Shown in pieces: positions 46,934 to 54,966 of a stretch of 57,443 nt of DNA. Location of the stretch: positions 1 through 57,443 of the forward strand of contig JAAYPJ010000039.1 of NCBI GenBank assembly GCA_012519835.1, given 5' to 3'. The notes beneath the pieces were generated by a model. That model was given only the letters and a program-made list of their open reading frames with translations. It was not told the origin of the DNA and made no database searches. The translations under genes were made by a program, and so were the position numbers. Each line of letters starts with the position of its first letter. Position 1 is the stretch's first letter. This DNA comes from Clostridiales bacterium (lineage in GTDB: Bacteria; Bacillota; Clostridia; Peptostreptococcales; Natronincolaceae).

Positions 46934-47452
46934 TTGAACCTGAAGCATAGATTGTTAAAAAAACCCTGGCCTTATTGGGTAGGAGGGGTTGTGTTGGGAC
47001 TTTTAAATATATTTTTACTATTTACTACCGGATCAGCTTGGAAGATTACAACATCATTTTTATATTTAGGTGCAGGCCTTTTAAATAAATTAGGAATCAA
47101 TATAAATGATTGGTATTATTTTAAAACCTATGGCACAAAATTAAATGTCGGAGAAACATATTTTAGTAATAGCCTGATGATTATGGCCATTGCTATGATT
47201 TTAGGGTCTTTGGCTTCTGCATTATTTGTATCCGAATTTGGGATTAAAAAGATAAAAAACAAAAAACAATTAACATTTGCACTGCTAGGTGGTATCATGA
47301 TGGGCTATGGAACCAGGTTGAGTTTTGGATGTAATGTAGGGGCTTATTTTAGTGCAATACCTTCCTTTTCTTTGCATGGGTGGATATTCGGGATTTTTAT
47401 GTTCGTCGGTGCGTGGATTGGAAGCAAAATATTGTTTAAGTATATATTATAA
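46934..47452 (+). CDS. YeeE/YedE family transporter, second half
   Basis: The 172-residue membrane protein has four hydrophobic segments. GYGTRLSFGCNVGAYFSA near 125-142 is the family's C-terminal cysteine motif. It starts at TTG behind GGGGGTG and completes the split transporter with the gene at 45853. It ends at the terminator at 47490. Confidence 0.8.
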   Translation: MNLKHRLLKKPWPYWVGGVVLGLLNIFLLFTTGSAWKITTSFLYLGAGLLNKLGININDWYYFKTYGTKLNVGETYFSNSLMIMAIAMILGSLASALFVSEFGIKKIKNKKQLTFALLGGIMMGYGTRLSFGCNVGAYFSAIPSFSLHGWIFGIFMFVGAWIGSKILFKYIL

Positions 47453-47489
47453 TAACAAAAATTTAAACAATCTTAAGCTGAATATGTTC

Positions 47490-47536
47490 AACATTAAAGT
47501 AGCTGTTTTAACAAGGTAGCTACTTTAATGTTTTTA
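47490..47536. terminator. Bidirectional terminator
   Basis: A perfect 15-bp stem, AACATTAAAGTAGCT with AGCTACTTTAATGTT, encloses a 13-base loop and is followed by TTTTT. The LysR gene ends just beyond it from the other side. Confidence 0.85.
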
Positions 47537-48424
47537 ACAAAATCCCCTTCTGGATGATTTTATAAATTGGATAAAATTTTTCTCATAATCGGTAAGGTCA
47601 TGATCTTTTCTGCAGGCAATAAAAAATTCACTGAATATATCCAAACCCTCCACCTTAATCTCCCTCAGATCACCGTCCCTCAATTCACGTTTTATGGATA
47701 ATTCTGGGATAAACGAAATTCCTTTTCCGGACAGCACAGAGGTTTTTATTGCCTCCATTGAGTTTAATTCATATATTATGTTCAGGTCCTCAATTGATAT
47801 ACTGAGCGCAAGCAACGCTTTCCTGATAGTCTGGCGGGTTCCTGACCCTTCCTCCCTAAAAATTAAAGGAAGTCTTTTAAATTCGTTCAAAGATATGATA
47901 TTCTTTACTAAGGGCAGTGAAGTAACAAGTAACAGGCGATCGGTTGTTATTTTATCAATCTTTATATTGTCAACTTCTATATTGCCATGAATAATACCTA
48001 TATTAATGGTACGGTCCAGTAAATTTTTAATGACATCTTCAGTATTGCTTATTTCGAAATTGATATTAACATCCCTAAAGTCTTGTTTATATACATAAAT
48101 GCTGCAGGGCAAGGCATACTCTCCTATAGCCTTGCAGGAACCTATCAAAAGTTCCCTTTTGTCGGTTTTCAGATTTTTCAGATCACGTTCTATATTGTTT
48201 TGCATGGACAGAATGGTATCTGCATATTCAAATAAAATCTTTCCTGCTTCTGTCAGTTCTACCCCTTTGTTGCTCCTGATCAGAAATGTGGATTCCAGCT
48301 CCTTTTCTAAGGATTGTATTTGCATACTTAAACCGGGCTGGGTCAGATGTAGTTTTTTGGCAGCCTTCGAAATACTGTTTAATTGTACGGTTACATAAAA
48401 AGCGTTTAAATATTGTAAATTCAT
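47534..48424 (-). CDS. LysR-family transcriptional regulator
   Basis: The 296-residue protein has an N-terminal winged helix (SISKAAKKLHLTQPGLSMQIQ) and a periplasmic-type effector domain starting near residue 90, of the CysL/YtlI-like kind (LLIGSCKAIGEYALP, FREEGSGTRQTI). It is convergent with the YeeE/YedE genes and divergent from the selenoprotein gene, so it may control either. The effector is unknown. Confidence 0.9.
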   Translation of the reverse strand: MNLQYLNAFYVTVQLNSISKAAKKLHLTQPGLSMQIQSLEKELESTFLIRSNKGVELTEAGKILFEYADTILSMQNNIERDLKNLKTDKRELLIGSCKAIGEYALPCSIYVYKQDFRDVNINFEISNTEDVIKNLLDRTINIGIIHGNIEVDNIKIDKITTDRLLLVTSLPLVKNIISLNEFKRLPLIFREEGSGTRQTIRKALLALSISIEDLNIIYELNSMEAIKTSVLSGKGISFIPELSIKRELRDGDLREIKVEGLDIFSEFFIACRKDHDLTDYEKNFIQFIKSSRRGFC

Positions 48425-48739
48425 ATTTTTAAATAGTCTCCTTTGTTTTTGAAAGAGTCTTTGTAATGAGCAGATAGATCATCATTTATTTAGGATATTC
48501 ATATTTTAATTATACCACTGAAAAGACAGGATTGGTAGCAAATCGTTGGCTGATATGGTATTATTGTTTTTATTTTAACGATGATAAAGTAAAATTATAG
48601 TATATAACCAAGTCTTATTATGATGGTTGTCAAATTTATATTATACTGTTTATATGAGGACATTGAAAAAATTCATAATTTTATGCTACTTTACTATTCT
48701 GATTGTTTAGATACTTAGATTATGGGGGAGGTATCGGTT
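48425..48739. other. Divergent regulatory region between the LysR gene and the selenoprotein gene
   Basis: The 315-base, AT-rich stretch holds no gene. A LysR-type box, ATAACCAAGTCTTAT (48604-48618; inverted ends ATAA-N7-TTAT and T-N11-A), lies just before TTGTCA (48627-48632) and TTATAT (48650-48655), 17 bases apart, facing the selenoprotein gene. Confidence 0.45.
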
Positions 48740-49417
48740 GTGACAGTGCAAAAAGACAAACAAATAACAAGAAAGGATTTTCTCAAGGGGGTAGGGGTTT
48801 CTGTAGCCGGAGTTGCTATGACCGGGGCTGTAGGCAGTCTTCTTACAGCATGTGCAGAAAAGGAAACGGACTCAAAAGCAGCAGGCGCGTCTGATTCGGT
48901 AAAAAGACCGGAGTGGCCATTTAAATATACAAAATTAGATGTTGAAAAAGTTAAAGCAAGGGCCTTTAACGCATATAAAACAAAAGGTGGCTGAGGTATC
49001 GGTGTTTCCGAGGGGTTCCTCGGAGAACTGGCAGATGTGGTAGGTTATCCTTTTAACCAAATTCCACCGGAGGCGTTTATTAATGGTGCTGCAGGATATG
49101 GCCGAGCAACGTTATGCGGTTCATTGGGAGTTGCGGCTGCATGTATTGGCATGGTAACAGATGCAGATACACAAAGGGAATTAGTAGGAGAATTGTTTGA
49201 TTGGTATAAGGAATTTCCTTTTCCGGAATATCAACCTGAGGGCCTGAATTTGCCAACAACGGTTGCGGAATCAGTATTATGTGCAGATTCAGTAGGTAAA
49301 TTTATGGAAGTTCACGGTGTGGATATGGCTCACCCTGAAAGGAAAAGCCGTTGTGCAGGTGTAGCCGCCGGTATTGCAGGCAAAATAACGGAGATGTTAA
49401 ACGAACGTCTTGGATAA
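48740..49417 (+). CDS. Predicted selenoprotein: C_GCAxxG_C_C family lipoprotein with in-frame UGA
   Basis: The gene reads continuously from GTG at 48740 through a UGA at 48992-48994 to the stop at 49415-49417, giving 225 residues with selenocysteine at 85. The N terminus has a Tat-like signal (TRKDFLKG, R11-K12) and a lipobox LTAC ending at C38, so it is probably an exported lipoprotein. After the signal, GGU(85)GIGVSEGFLGEL aligns with the first conserved cysteine of the C_GCAxxG_C_C redox family. The later family cysteines are kept: GYGRATLCGSLGVAAACIG (C126, C135), SVLCADS and SRCAGVA. A stem-loop follows the UGA at the distance expected for a bacterial SECIS. GGGGGAGG precedes the GTG. 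Substrate unknown; a redox role outside the membrane is likely. Confidence 0.87.
49005..49026 (+). promoter_or_regulatory. Bacterial SECIS element of the selenoprotein gene
   Basis: TCCGAGG (49007-49013) pairs perfectly with CCTCGGA (49018-49024) around the loop GGTT, and three further pairs or wobbles extend the stem. The loop starts 19 bases after the UGA and begins with G, both within the accepted bacterial SECIS rules (16-37 bases, G in the first two loop positions). Confidence 0.85.
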
Positions 49418-49454
49418 CCATAAGTTTAACAACAAGAACAGTTAAAATTATATT

Positions 49455-49484
49455 AAAAAAGGTGGGAAAATTCCCATCTTTTTT
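49455..49484 (+). terminator. Terminator after the selenoprotein gene
   Basis: AAAAAAGGTGGGAA pairs with TTCCCATCTTTTTT (one G-T pair), a 14-bp stem ending in a T run. Confidence 0.8.
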
Positions 49485-49532
49485 CGATGCTATTGTATAT
49501 CGTTATATCCCAGATAATTTTCAGTAAAAATA

Positions 49533-49560
49533 TTGACAATGCTTGGACATTTGTTATACT
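49533..49560 (+). promoter_or_regulatory. Sigma-A promoter of the dihydrolipoamide dehydrogenase gene
   Basis: TTGACA at 49533-49538 and TATACT at 49555-49560 are 16 bases apart. The gene starts 48 bases downstream, with AGGAGGG. Confidence 0.7.
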
Positions 49561-49607
49561 TAATGTATCGTAATAAATATATCTATGAGATAATAGGAGG
49601 GTTATAA

Positions 49608-51014
49608 ATGAAAATTGAGGGCGATGTTGTTGTTCTGGGCGGAGGACCAGGAGGTTATGTTGCTGCCATAGTAGCCGCAAAAAATGGATTAAATACGGTT
49701 CTTGTTGAGAAAGACAATTTGGGTGGAACATGCCTTAACCGTGGCTGTATACCTACAAAAGCGCTAGTACGTTCATCAGAAGTCTATGAATTAGTAAAAG
49801 AGTCTGAAGATTTTGGAATTTTCAATGAATCACCATCTTTCGATTTCACCAAGATAATGGAAAGAAAGGATAACATAGTAAAAGAATTAGTTGCGGGAAT
49901 TGAATACTTAGTATCTAAAAACAAAATTACCTTGTTAAGAGGCGTAGGAGACATTTTAGATAAAAACACAGTTGTTGTAAAAGAAGGAAAGGACGAAGGC
50001 GCTACTGTCAGTGCTAAAAACATAATAATTGCTACAGGTTCTAAGCCATTTATCCCGCCGATAAAGGGAGCAAGAGAATCAAAGAATGTATATACAAGCG
50101 ATGAAATGTTAAGTTTAAAAGAACTGCCTAAGGACATTGTTATTGTAGGTAGCGGTGTAATCGGAATGGAATTTGCATTTATTTGCAGCGCCTTAGAGGT
50201 AGATGTAACAGTAATAGGATCCTCAGATAATATTTTAGCTAATATGGATGGCGATGTTATAAAAGAAATTACCAGAATATCCAAGAGAAAGAAAATAAAG
50301 CTTATTACAGGTGCAAGGGTTGAAGAAATCATTGATACGGATGATGGCAAAGTTACTGTAGGTTTCCAAAGAAAAGGCAAGGAAGAGACCGTAACTGCAG
50401 ATAAGGTTTTAATGGCAACAGGAAGATCCCCGAACTTCAGTGATATCGACTTAGAAAAACTGGGACTTGAACTAAGCGACAGAAGAGGAATCAAAGTTAA
50501 CAGCAGGCTTCAAACAACCGTGGACAACATATATGCTATCGGGGACGTAACAAATATAAACCAATTGGCTCATGTTGCTTCCTATCAAGGTGAGGTTGCT
50601 GTCGCAAACATAGTGGGTGAAGACGTAGAGGCAGATTATTCCGTAGTACCCGGTGCTATATTCACAACTCCGGAAATTGCGGCTGTAGGTCCTACCGAAG
50701 AAGCAGCAAAGGAACAAGGTCTGGATATAAGCACAGGCAAATTCTTATTTGCTTCTAACGGCAAGGCCCTCACATATGGAGAGAGAAGGGGATTAGTAAA
50801 AGTAATTGCCGATAAAGCTACAGGTGTAATACTGGGTGGACATATCATTGGGCCTCATGCATCAGACCTTATACATGAAATTACAGTTGCTATTAAGAAT
50901 AAGTTAACTGCAGATCAAATAGCAGATACCATACATGCTCATCCTACTACAGCAGAAACTGTTCTGGAAGCTGCAATGGCAACTACACCGAAGGGTGCAA
51001 TACACTCAGCATAA
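49608..51014 (+). CDS. lpdA: Dihydrolipoamide dehydrogenase (E3)
   Basis: The 468-residue FAD enzyme reoxidises dihydrolipoyl groups with NAD. It has GGGPGG at 11-16, the redox disulfide GGTCLNRGCIPTKA (C42, C47), the NAD motif GSGVIGMEFA, and the C-terminal HAHPTTAE catalytic dyad. There is no fused lipoyl domain. No dehydrogenase complex or glycine cleavage gene is next to it, so its partner is not evident. Confidence 0.95.
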   Translation: MKIEGDVVVLGGGPGGYVAAIVAAKNGLNTVLVEKDNLGGTCLNRGCIPTKALVRSSEVYELVKESEDFGIFNESPSFDFTKIMERKDNIVKELVAGIEYLVSKNKITLLRGVGDILDKNTVVVKEGKDEGATVSAKNIIIATGSKPFIPPIKGARESKNVYTSDEMLSLKELPKDIVIVGSGVIGMEFAFICSALEVDVTVIGSSDNILANMDGDVIKEITRISKRKKIKLITGARVEEIIDTDDGKVTVGFQRKGKEETVTADKVLMATGRSPNFSDIDLEKLGLELSDRRGIKVNSRLQTTVDNIYAIGDVTNINQLAHVASYQGEVAVANIVGEDVEADYSVVPGAIFTTPEIAAVGPTEEAAKEQGLDISTGKFLFASNGKALTYGERRGLVKVIADKATGVILGGHIIGPHASDLIHEITVAIKNKLTADQIADTIHAHPTTAETVLEAAMATTPKGAIHSA

Positions 51015-51052
51015 TGCAGATTTTGATATAATTTAAAATTTTGATTATTATA

Positions 51053-51092
51053 AAAATATTAGAAGGAGAATTTTCTCCTTCTAATATTTTTT
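51053..51092 (+). terminator. Terminator after lpdA
   Basis: AAATATTAGAAGGAGAA pairs with TTCTCCTTCTAATATTTT, a 17-bp stem with a 4-base TT-rich tip and a T tail. Confidence 0.85.
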
Positions 51093-51255
51093 GCCACTTT
51101 TTATTTATGATACCAAACAGCCGAATATTTAATAGAGGATATGAAAATCAGCTAATATAGCCAATTGTTCCGTGGTAATAACATTATAGTTATACACGGT
51201 TATAGTTACACACCAATTGACAGCAGATAAGTGTACTTATATAATTATATATAAA

Positions 51256-51283
51256 GATACATTTTGACGATGTATCGATACAT
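51256..51283. promoter_or_regulatory. Palindromic GATACAT/ATGTATC cluster before the radical SAM gene
   Basis: GATACAT (51256-51262), ATGTATC (51270-51276) and GATACAT (51277-51283) lie together; the last two form a perfect 14-base palindrome, ATGTATCGATACAT. It could be an operator. Otherwise 51093-51312 shows no feature. Confidence 0.4.
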
Positions 51284-51312
51284 GATTTTAATTTATTTTA
51301 GGGGTGACATAT

Positions 51313-52239
51313 ATGACAAATTTTAAATACGTTTATGGAACCGTCCCCTCGAGAAGGATGGGACTTTCCGTTGGTGTCAGTCCCATAGCCGAGGGCCATT
51401 GCAATTATTCCTGTATATATTGTCAGTTGGGAAGAACGAGGAATATGACAAACAAAAGAAAAAAATACTTTGATTATAAAGATATAATTGGGGAATTTAA
51501 GGAGTATATAAGCAAAAATATTAAGTTTGACGTAGCTACAATAGTAGGTGAAGGTGAACCACTATTATATTCCGATTTGGGAATTTTGATTGATGAACTG
51601 AAATTGTTGACAGATAAACCTATAGCGGTTATTACCAACGGGGCCCTGTTATATGACAGCGCGGTAAGGGAGGATTTGAGAAATGCCGACATAGTTCTTC
51701 CGTCTCTGGATGCAACCGATGAAGAAATGTTTAAAAAAATTAACAGGCCCCACGGAAGTATAAAATTTGACGATGTTGTCACAGGATTGAGGATTTTTTC
51801 CAATGAATACAATGGGCAATTGTGGATTGAAACAATGATTGTTGAAGGCATAAATGATAATAGACAATTTTTTTTAGATTTGAAAGAGTTATTAGGTACA
51901 ATAAATTATCATAAGTTGTATATTAATTCCCCTGTGCGTCCTCCGGCTGAAACATTTGTGAAACAGGTGTCAAAGGAAGTCATAGATGAGGCTGTTTCAA
52001 TATTAGGTGGTATTTCTATAGACAAACTTGTTTCCGAAGGTTTTTATAGTGAGATTGGGGATGATTATGAAGCTGTGTTGAGTATCATCAAAAGGCATCC
52101 CATGAATCAATTTGAAATAAAATCTTTCATAGAACAAAGAGAGAAATCCGATATTGAAGATTTTTTCAAAAGGCTGAATGATGATGACAATATAGAGGTA
52201 GTAAATTATAAAAATTATTGTACTTATAGATTAAGGTAG
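51313..52239 (+). CDS. TYW1-like radical SAM protein (COG0731 type)
   Basis: The 308-residue protein has the SAM cluster motif HCNYSCIYC (C30, C34, C37) preceded by VPSRRMGLSVGVSP, which is typical of COG0731. Later motifs are VGEGEPLL and the conserved Pro-rich PVRPPAE. The C-terminal 60 residues form a winged-helix-like domain (IIKRHPMNQFEIKSFIEQREKSDIEDFFKRL). Members of the group are mostly uncharacterised in bacteria. ATG at 51313 follows AGGGGTGA. Confidence 0.82.
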   Translation: MTNFKYVYGTVPSRRMGLSVGVSPIAEGHCNYSCIYCQLGRTRNMTNKRKKYFDYKDIIGEFKEYISKNIKFDVATIVGEGEPLLYSDLGILIDELKLLTDKPIAVITNGALLYDSAVREDLRNADIVLPSLDATDEEMFKKINRPHGSIKFDDVVTGLRIFSNEYNGQLWIETMIVEGINDNRQFFLDLKELLGTINYHKLYINSPVRPPAETFVKQVSKEVIDEAVSILGGISIDKLVSEGFYSEIGDDYEAVLSIIKRHPMNQFEIKSFIEQREKSDIEDFFKRLNDDDNIEVVNYKNYCTYRLR

Positions 52240-52279
52240 ATTTTTTACCGGGTATCAGGTTGTTTATTTATAAAATTAA

Positions 52280-52332
52280 AAACCAAAACCTATATATAAC
52301 GCAAATTACGTATATACGGGTTTTGGTTTTTT
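52280..52332 (+). terminator. Terminator after the radical SAM gene
   Basis: AAACCAAAACC pairs with GGTTTTGGTTT across a 28-base loop and is followed by TTTTT. Confidence 0.75.
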
Positions 52333-52487
52333 TGTATTATTAAAAATTGAGAATCAAAGATCGGGGATATATATTTAAACAATATTGGCGAAAAATGTGT
52401 TCGAAAGGCGCCAAAAGATGGATGAAATTATTATTTATGTATAATTTACAAGGGAATTCACAAAATACTTTTATGTAGGTATTTTAT

Positions 52488-54929
52488 ATGCAAGGAGTGA
52501 GTTCAATAAAAGGTGTAATAATGTCAGGAGGAGTGGGTACCAGACTTAGACCGTTAACTTGTCATTTGCCTAAGCCAATGGTACCTATTTTCAATAAGCC
52601 TGTAATGGAATATGGAATAAATCTTTTAAAAAAATACGGAATCAATGACATTGCTGTAACATTATGTTATTTACCTAAAATAATAACGGATTATTTTGGG
52701 GATGGTTCAGAATTTAATGTTAACATTAATTATTATATTGAAGACAGGCCATTAGGTACGGGGGGTAGTGTGAAAAACGCCCACGAATTTTTTGATAATA
52801 CCATTGTTGTAATAAGCGGGGACGCTTTTACGAATATAGATCTCGGGAAGGCTCATAATTTTCATAAAGAAAAGGGGTCTAAGGCCACTCTGATATTGAG
52901 CAGAGAGCCGGTGCCTTTAGAATACGGGGTAGTTATTACAGATGATAATGGAAAGATAATAAGATTTCTGGAAAAACCGAGCTGGGGGGAGGTTTTCAGC
53001 GATACCATCAATACAGGCATATATATACTGGAGCCTGAGGTACTTGACTATTACAAACAGGGGGAGAATTTTGATTTTAGCAAGGACTTGTTTCCGAGGC
53101 TCCTTCGGGACAATGTACCGATGTATGGATATATAACCGAAGAATACTGGTGTGATGTAGGGGATTTAAATACCTACATAGAAACCCATGTCGATGTATT
53201 GTCCGATGAAAAAAAGCATTATTTGTTGGGAAAAGAACAAGGAAAAGGTATTTGGATAGGAGAAGGGACTATTCTTGAAAAAGGGGTTAAAATATATCCC
53301 CCAATCTACATAGGCAAAAATTCTTTAATAAAAGAGGGGGCGGTTATAGATTCCTATACGGTTATAGGGAACAATTGCACAATAGGGGAAGGCACTTCAA
53401 TAAAAAGGAGTATTATTTGGGATAATGTGAACATATCCGGAGGTTGTGAGATTAGAAAATCTACAATATGTAACAATGTATATGTAGGCCGACGCAGTAG
53501 GATATTTGAAGGAGCAGTGATAGGCCCCTATTCGAAAATCTTTGAGGATAGTACGGTAAAACCCAATGTTAAAATATGGCCTTATAAAACAGTAGATGAA
53601 AAAATAACGGTAAAAAACAACCTAATATGGGAAGAGCGAATATCGAGAAAACTATTTGGAGGCAGAAACATTTCAGGGGTATTCAATGAAAGTATAACCC
53701 CGGAAATTGCCACCGGTTTAGGTACTGCCTTTGCTACCATTATGGACGAAAAAGGCACCTATCTTGTAAGCAGTGATGAATATAACCTCTCAAAATCTAT
53801 AAAAAATTCCGTTATTTCGGGCATACTTTCAACAGGATCACGGGCCATAGACATTAAAGACAGCACCTTACCCATGTGCAGATTTGGGGTAAGATATTTT
53901 AAGGCAGATGGCGGCATTCACATAAGAAATGACAGCTTTGATGAGAACACGGTCTACATAGAATTTATTGATAAAAAGGGAGCGAATATTGATAAAAACA
54001 GATCAAAAAAGATTGAAAACTGCCTGGCCATAGAAAATTTTAAAAGATGTACCGGCAGAGAAATCGAAGATGTAGTAAATATATATAACTTTTCTACAAT
54101 TTATCTAAAAAGCGGGATGGATCAACTAAAAAACATAGATAAAATTAAAAATCAGAAGCCCGGATTAATTATATCTTCTCCTTCGAAAAACATATGCGAT
54201 TTAGCTGAAAGATATCTGAGGGACATAGGCTGTCAGGTTAAAACAATCAAGCATGACAGGGGACTCAAAATAGAAGATATTCAAAGCATGGTGTCGGAAA
54301 ATCAAGAAGACCTGGGCTTGTTATATGATGAAAATGGCGAAAAAATTGCATTAACCGATGGAACAGATATTGTTCGGGACGAAAAATATTATCTGTTGGC
54401 TCTGCTGATAGGCCTTAAATGCGGTGAAATAGAGAATGTGATAATTCCGTATAACTATCCGAGGGCAATGGGGAAATTAGTTGAAGAATATAAAGGACAC
54501 ATAATCTATAGCAAGTCCGATATATCCCATGTTATTCAAACGACAATGGAAGAAAAGACCGATTTCCAATACATACTGAATTTCGATAGCATTTGGGCCA
54601 CAGGGAGAATAGTGGATTATCTGGTAGGAAATGATGTCACATTGAGTGAAATTGTAGAAGGATTGCCAAAATACTTTTATTTGAAAAGGGAGATTCCGTG
54701 CAAATGGGATGATAAAGGGAGTATTATAAGAAGACTGACACAGGATAGAATGGGGGACACTGAGCTCAAAGAAGGCGTAAGATTTATAGATGACAAAGGA
54801 TGGGCCTTGATTATTCCTGATGAAGAGAGGCCTGTATTTAATTTATATGCAGAAGGTTATAATGAAGAATACGCGGAAGAGCTGTGGGCTAAATACGATG
54901 AAAAAATCAAAAGCATGATGAAAAATTGA
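52488..54929 (+). CDS. Nucleotidyltransferase/phosphomannomutase-like fusion protein
   Basis: The 813-residue protein resembles mannose-1-phosphate guanylyltransferase fused to a phosphohexomutase. Residues 1-240 form the NTP transferase domain (GGVGTRLRPLTCHLPKPM, VISGDAFTNID, WCDVG). Residues 250-360 are left-handed beta-helix hexapeptide repeats. The rest is a phosphoglucomutase/phosphomannomutase domain, but the catalytic serine loop (normally TASHNP) reads GGIHIRNDSFDENT. The start is odd: AGGAG at 52493 lies inside the frame, eight bases before an ATA codon at 52506 that would give the usual KGVIMSGG start. The gene sits before the glucan synthase and probably serves the same polysaccharide pathway. 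Confidence 0.8.
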   Translation: MQGVSSIKGVIMSGGVGTRLRPLTCHLPKPMVPIFNKPVMEYGINLLKKYGINDIAVTLCYLPKIITDYFGDGSEFNVNINYYIEDRPLGTGGSVKNAHEFFDNTIVVISGDAFTNIDLGKAHNFHKEKGSKATLILSREPVPLEYGVVITDDNGKIIRFLEKPSWGEVFSDTINTGIYILEPEVLDYYKQGENFDFSKDLFPRLLRDNVPMYGYITEEYWCDVGDLNTYIETHVDVLSDEKKHYLLGKEQGKGIWIGEGTILEKGVKIYPPIYIGKNSLIKEGAVIDSYTVIGNNCTIGEGTSIKRSIIWDNVNISGGCEIRKSTICNNVYVGRRSRIFEGAVIGPYSKIFEDSTVKPNVKIWPYKTVDEKITVKNNLIWEERISRKLFGGRNISGVFNESITPEIATGLGTAFATIMDEKGTYLVSSDEYNLSKSIKNSVISGILSTGSRAIDIKDSTLPMCRFGVRYFKADGGIHIRNDSFDENTVYIEFIDKKGANIDKNRSKKIENCLAIENFKRCTGREIEDVVNIYNFSTIYLKSGMDQLKNIDKIKNQKPGLIISSPSKNICDLAERYLRDIGCQVKTIKHDRGLKIEDIQSMVSENQEDLGLLYDENGEKIALTDGTDIVRDEKYYLLALLIGLKCGEIENVIIPYNYPRAMGKLVEEYKGHIIYSKSDISHVIQTTMEEKTDFQYILNFDSIWATGRIVDYLVGNDVTLSEIVEGLPKYFYLKREIPCKWDDKGSIIRRLTQDRMGDTELKEGVRFIDDKGWALIIPDEERPVFNLYAEGYNEEYAEELWAKYDEKIKSMMKN

Positions 54930-54966
54930 TTCAGGAGTTATGCAGATCAAAGGAGTGGGGTTCAAT

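Noticed and set aside
48992-48994. UGA as a nonsense mutation making a pseudogene
   Set aside because: The frame is unbroken on both sides, the rest of the domain is intact, a SECIS-like hairpin follows and tRNA-Sec is present.
49784-50494. A 236-codon minus-strand frame inside lpdA
   Set aside because: It is antisense to a complete dihydrolipoamide dehydrogenase, with no ribosome site or motif.
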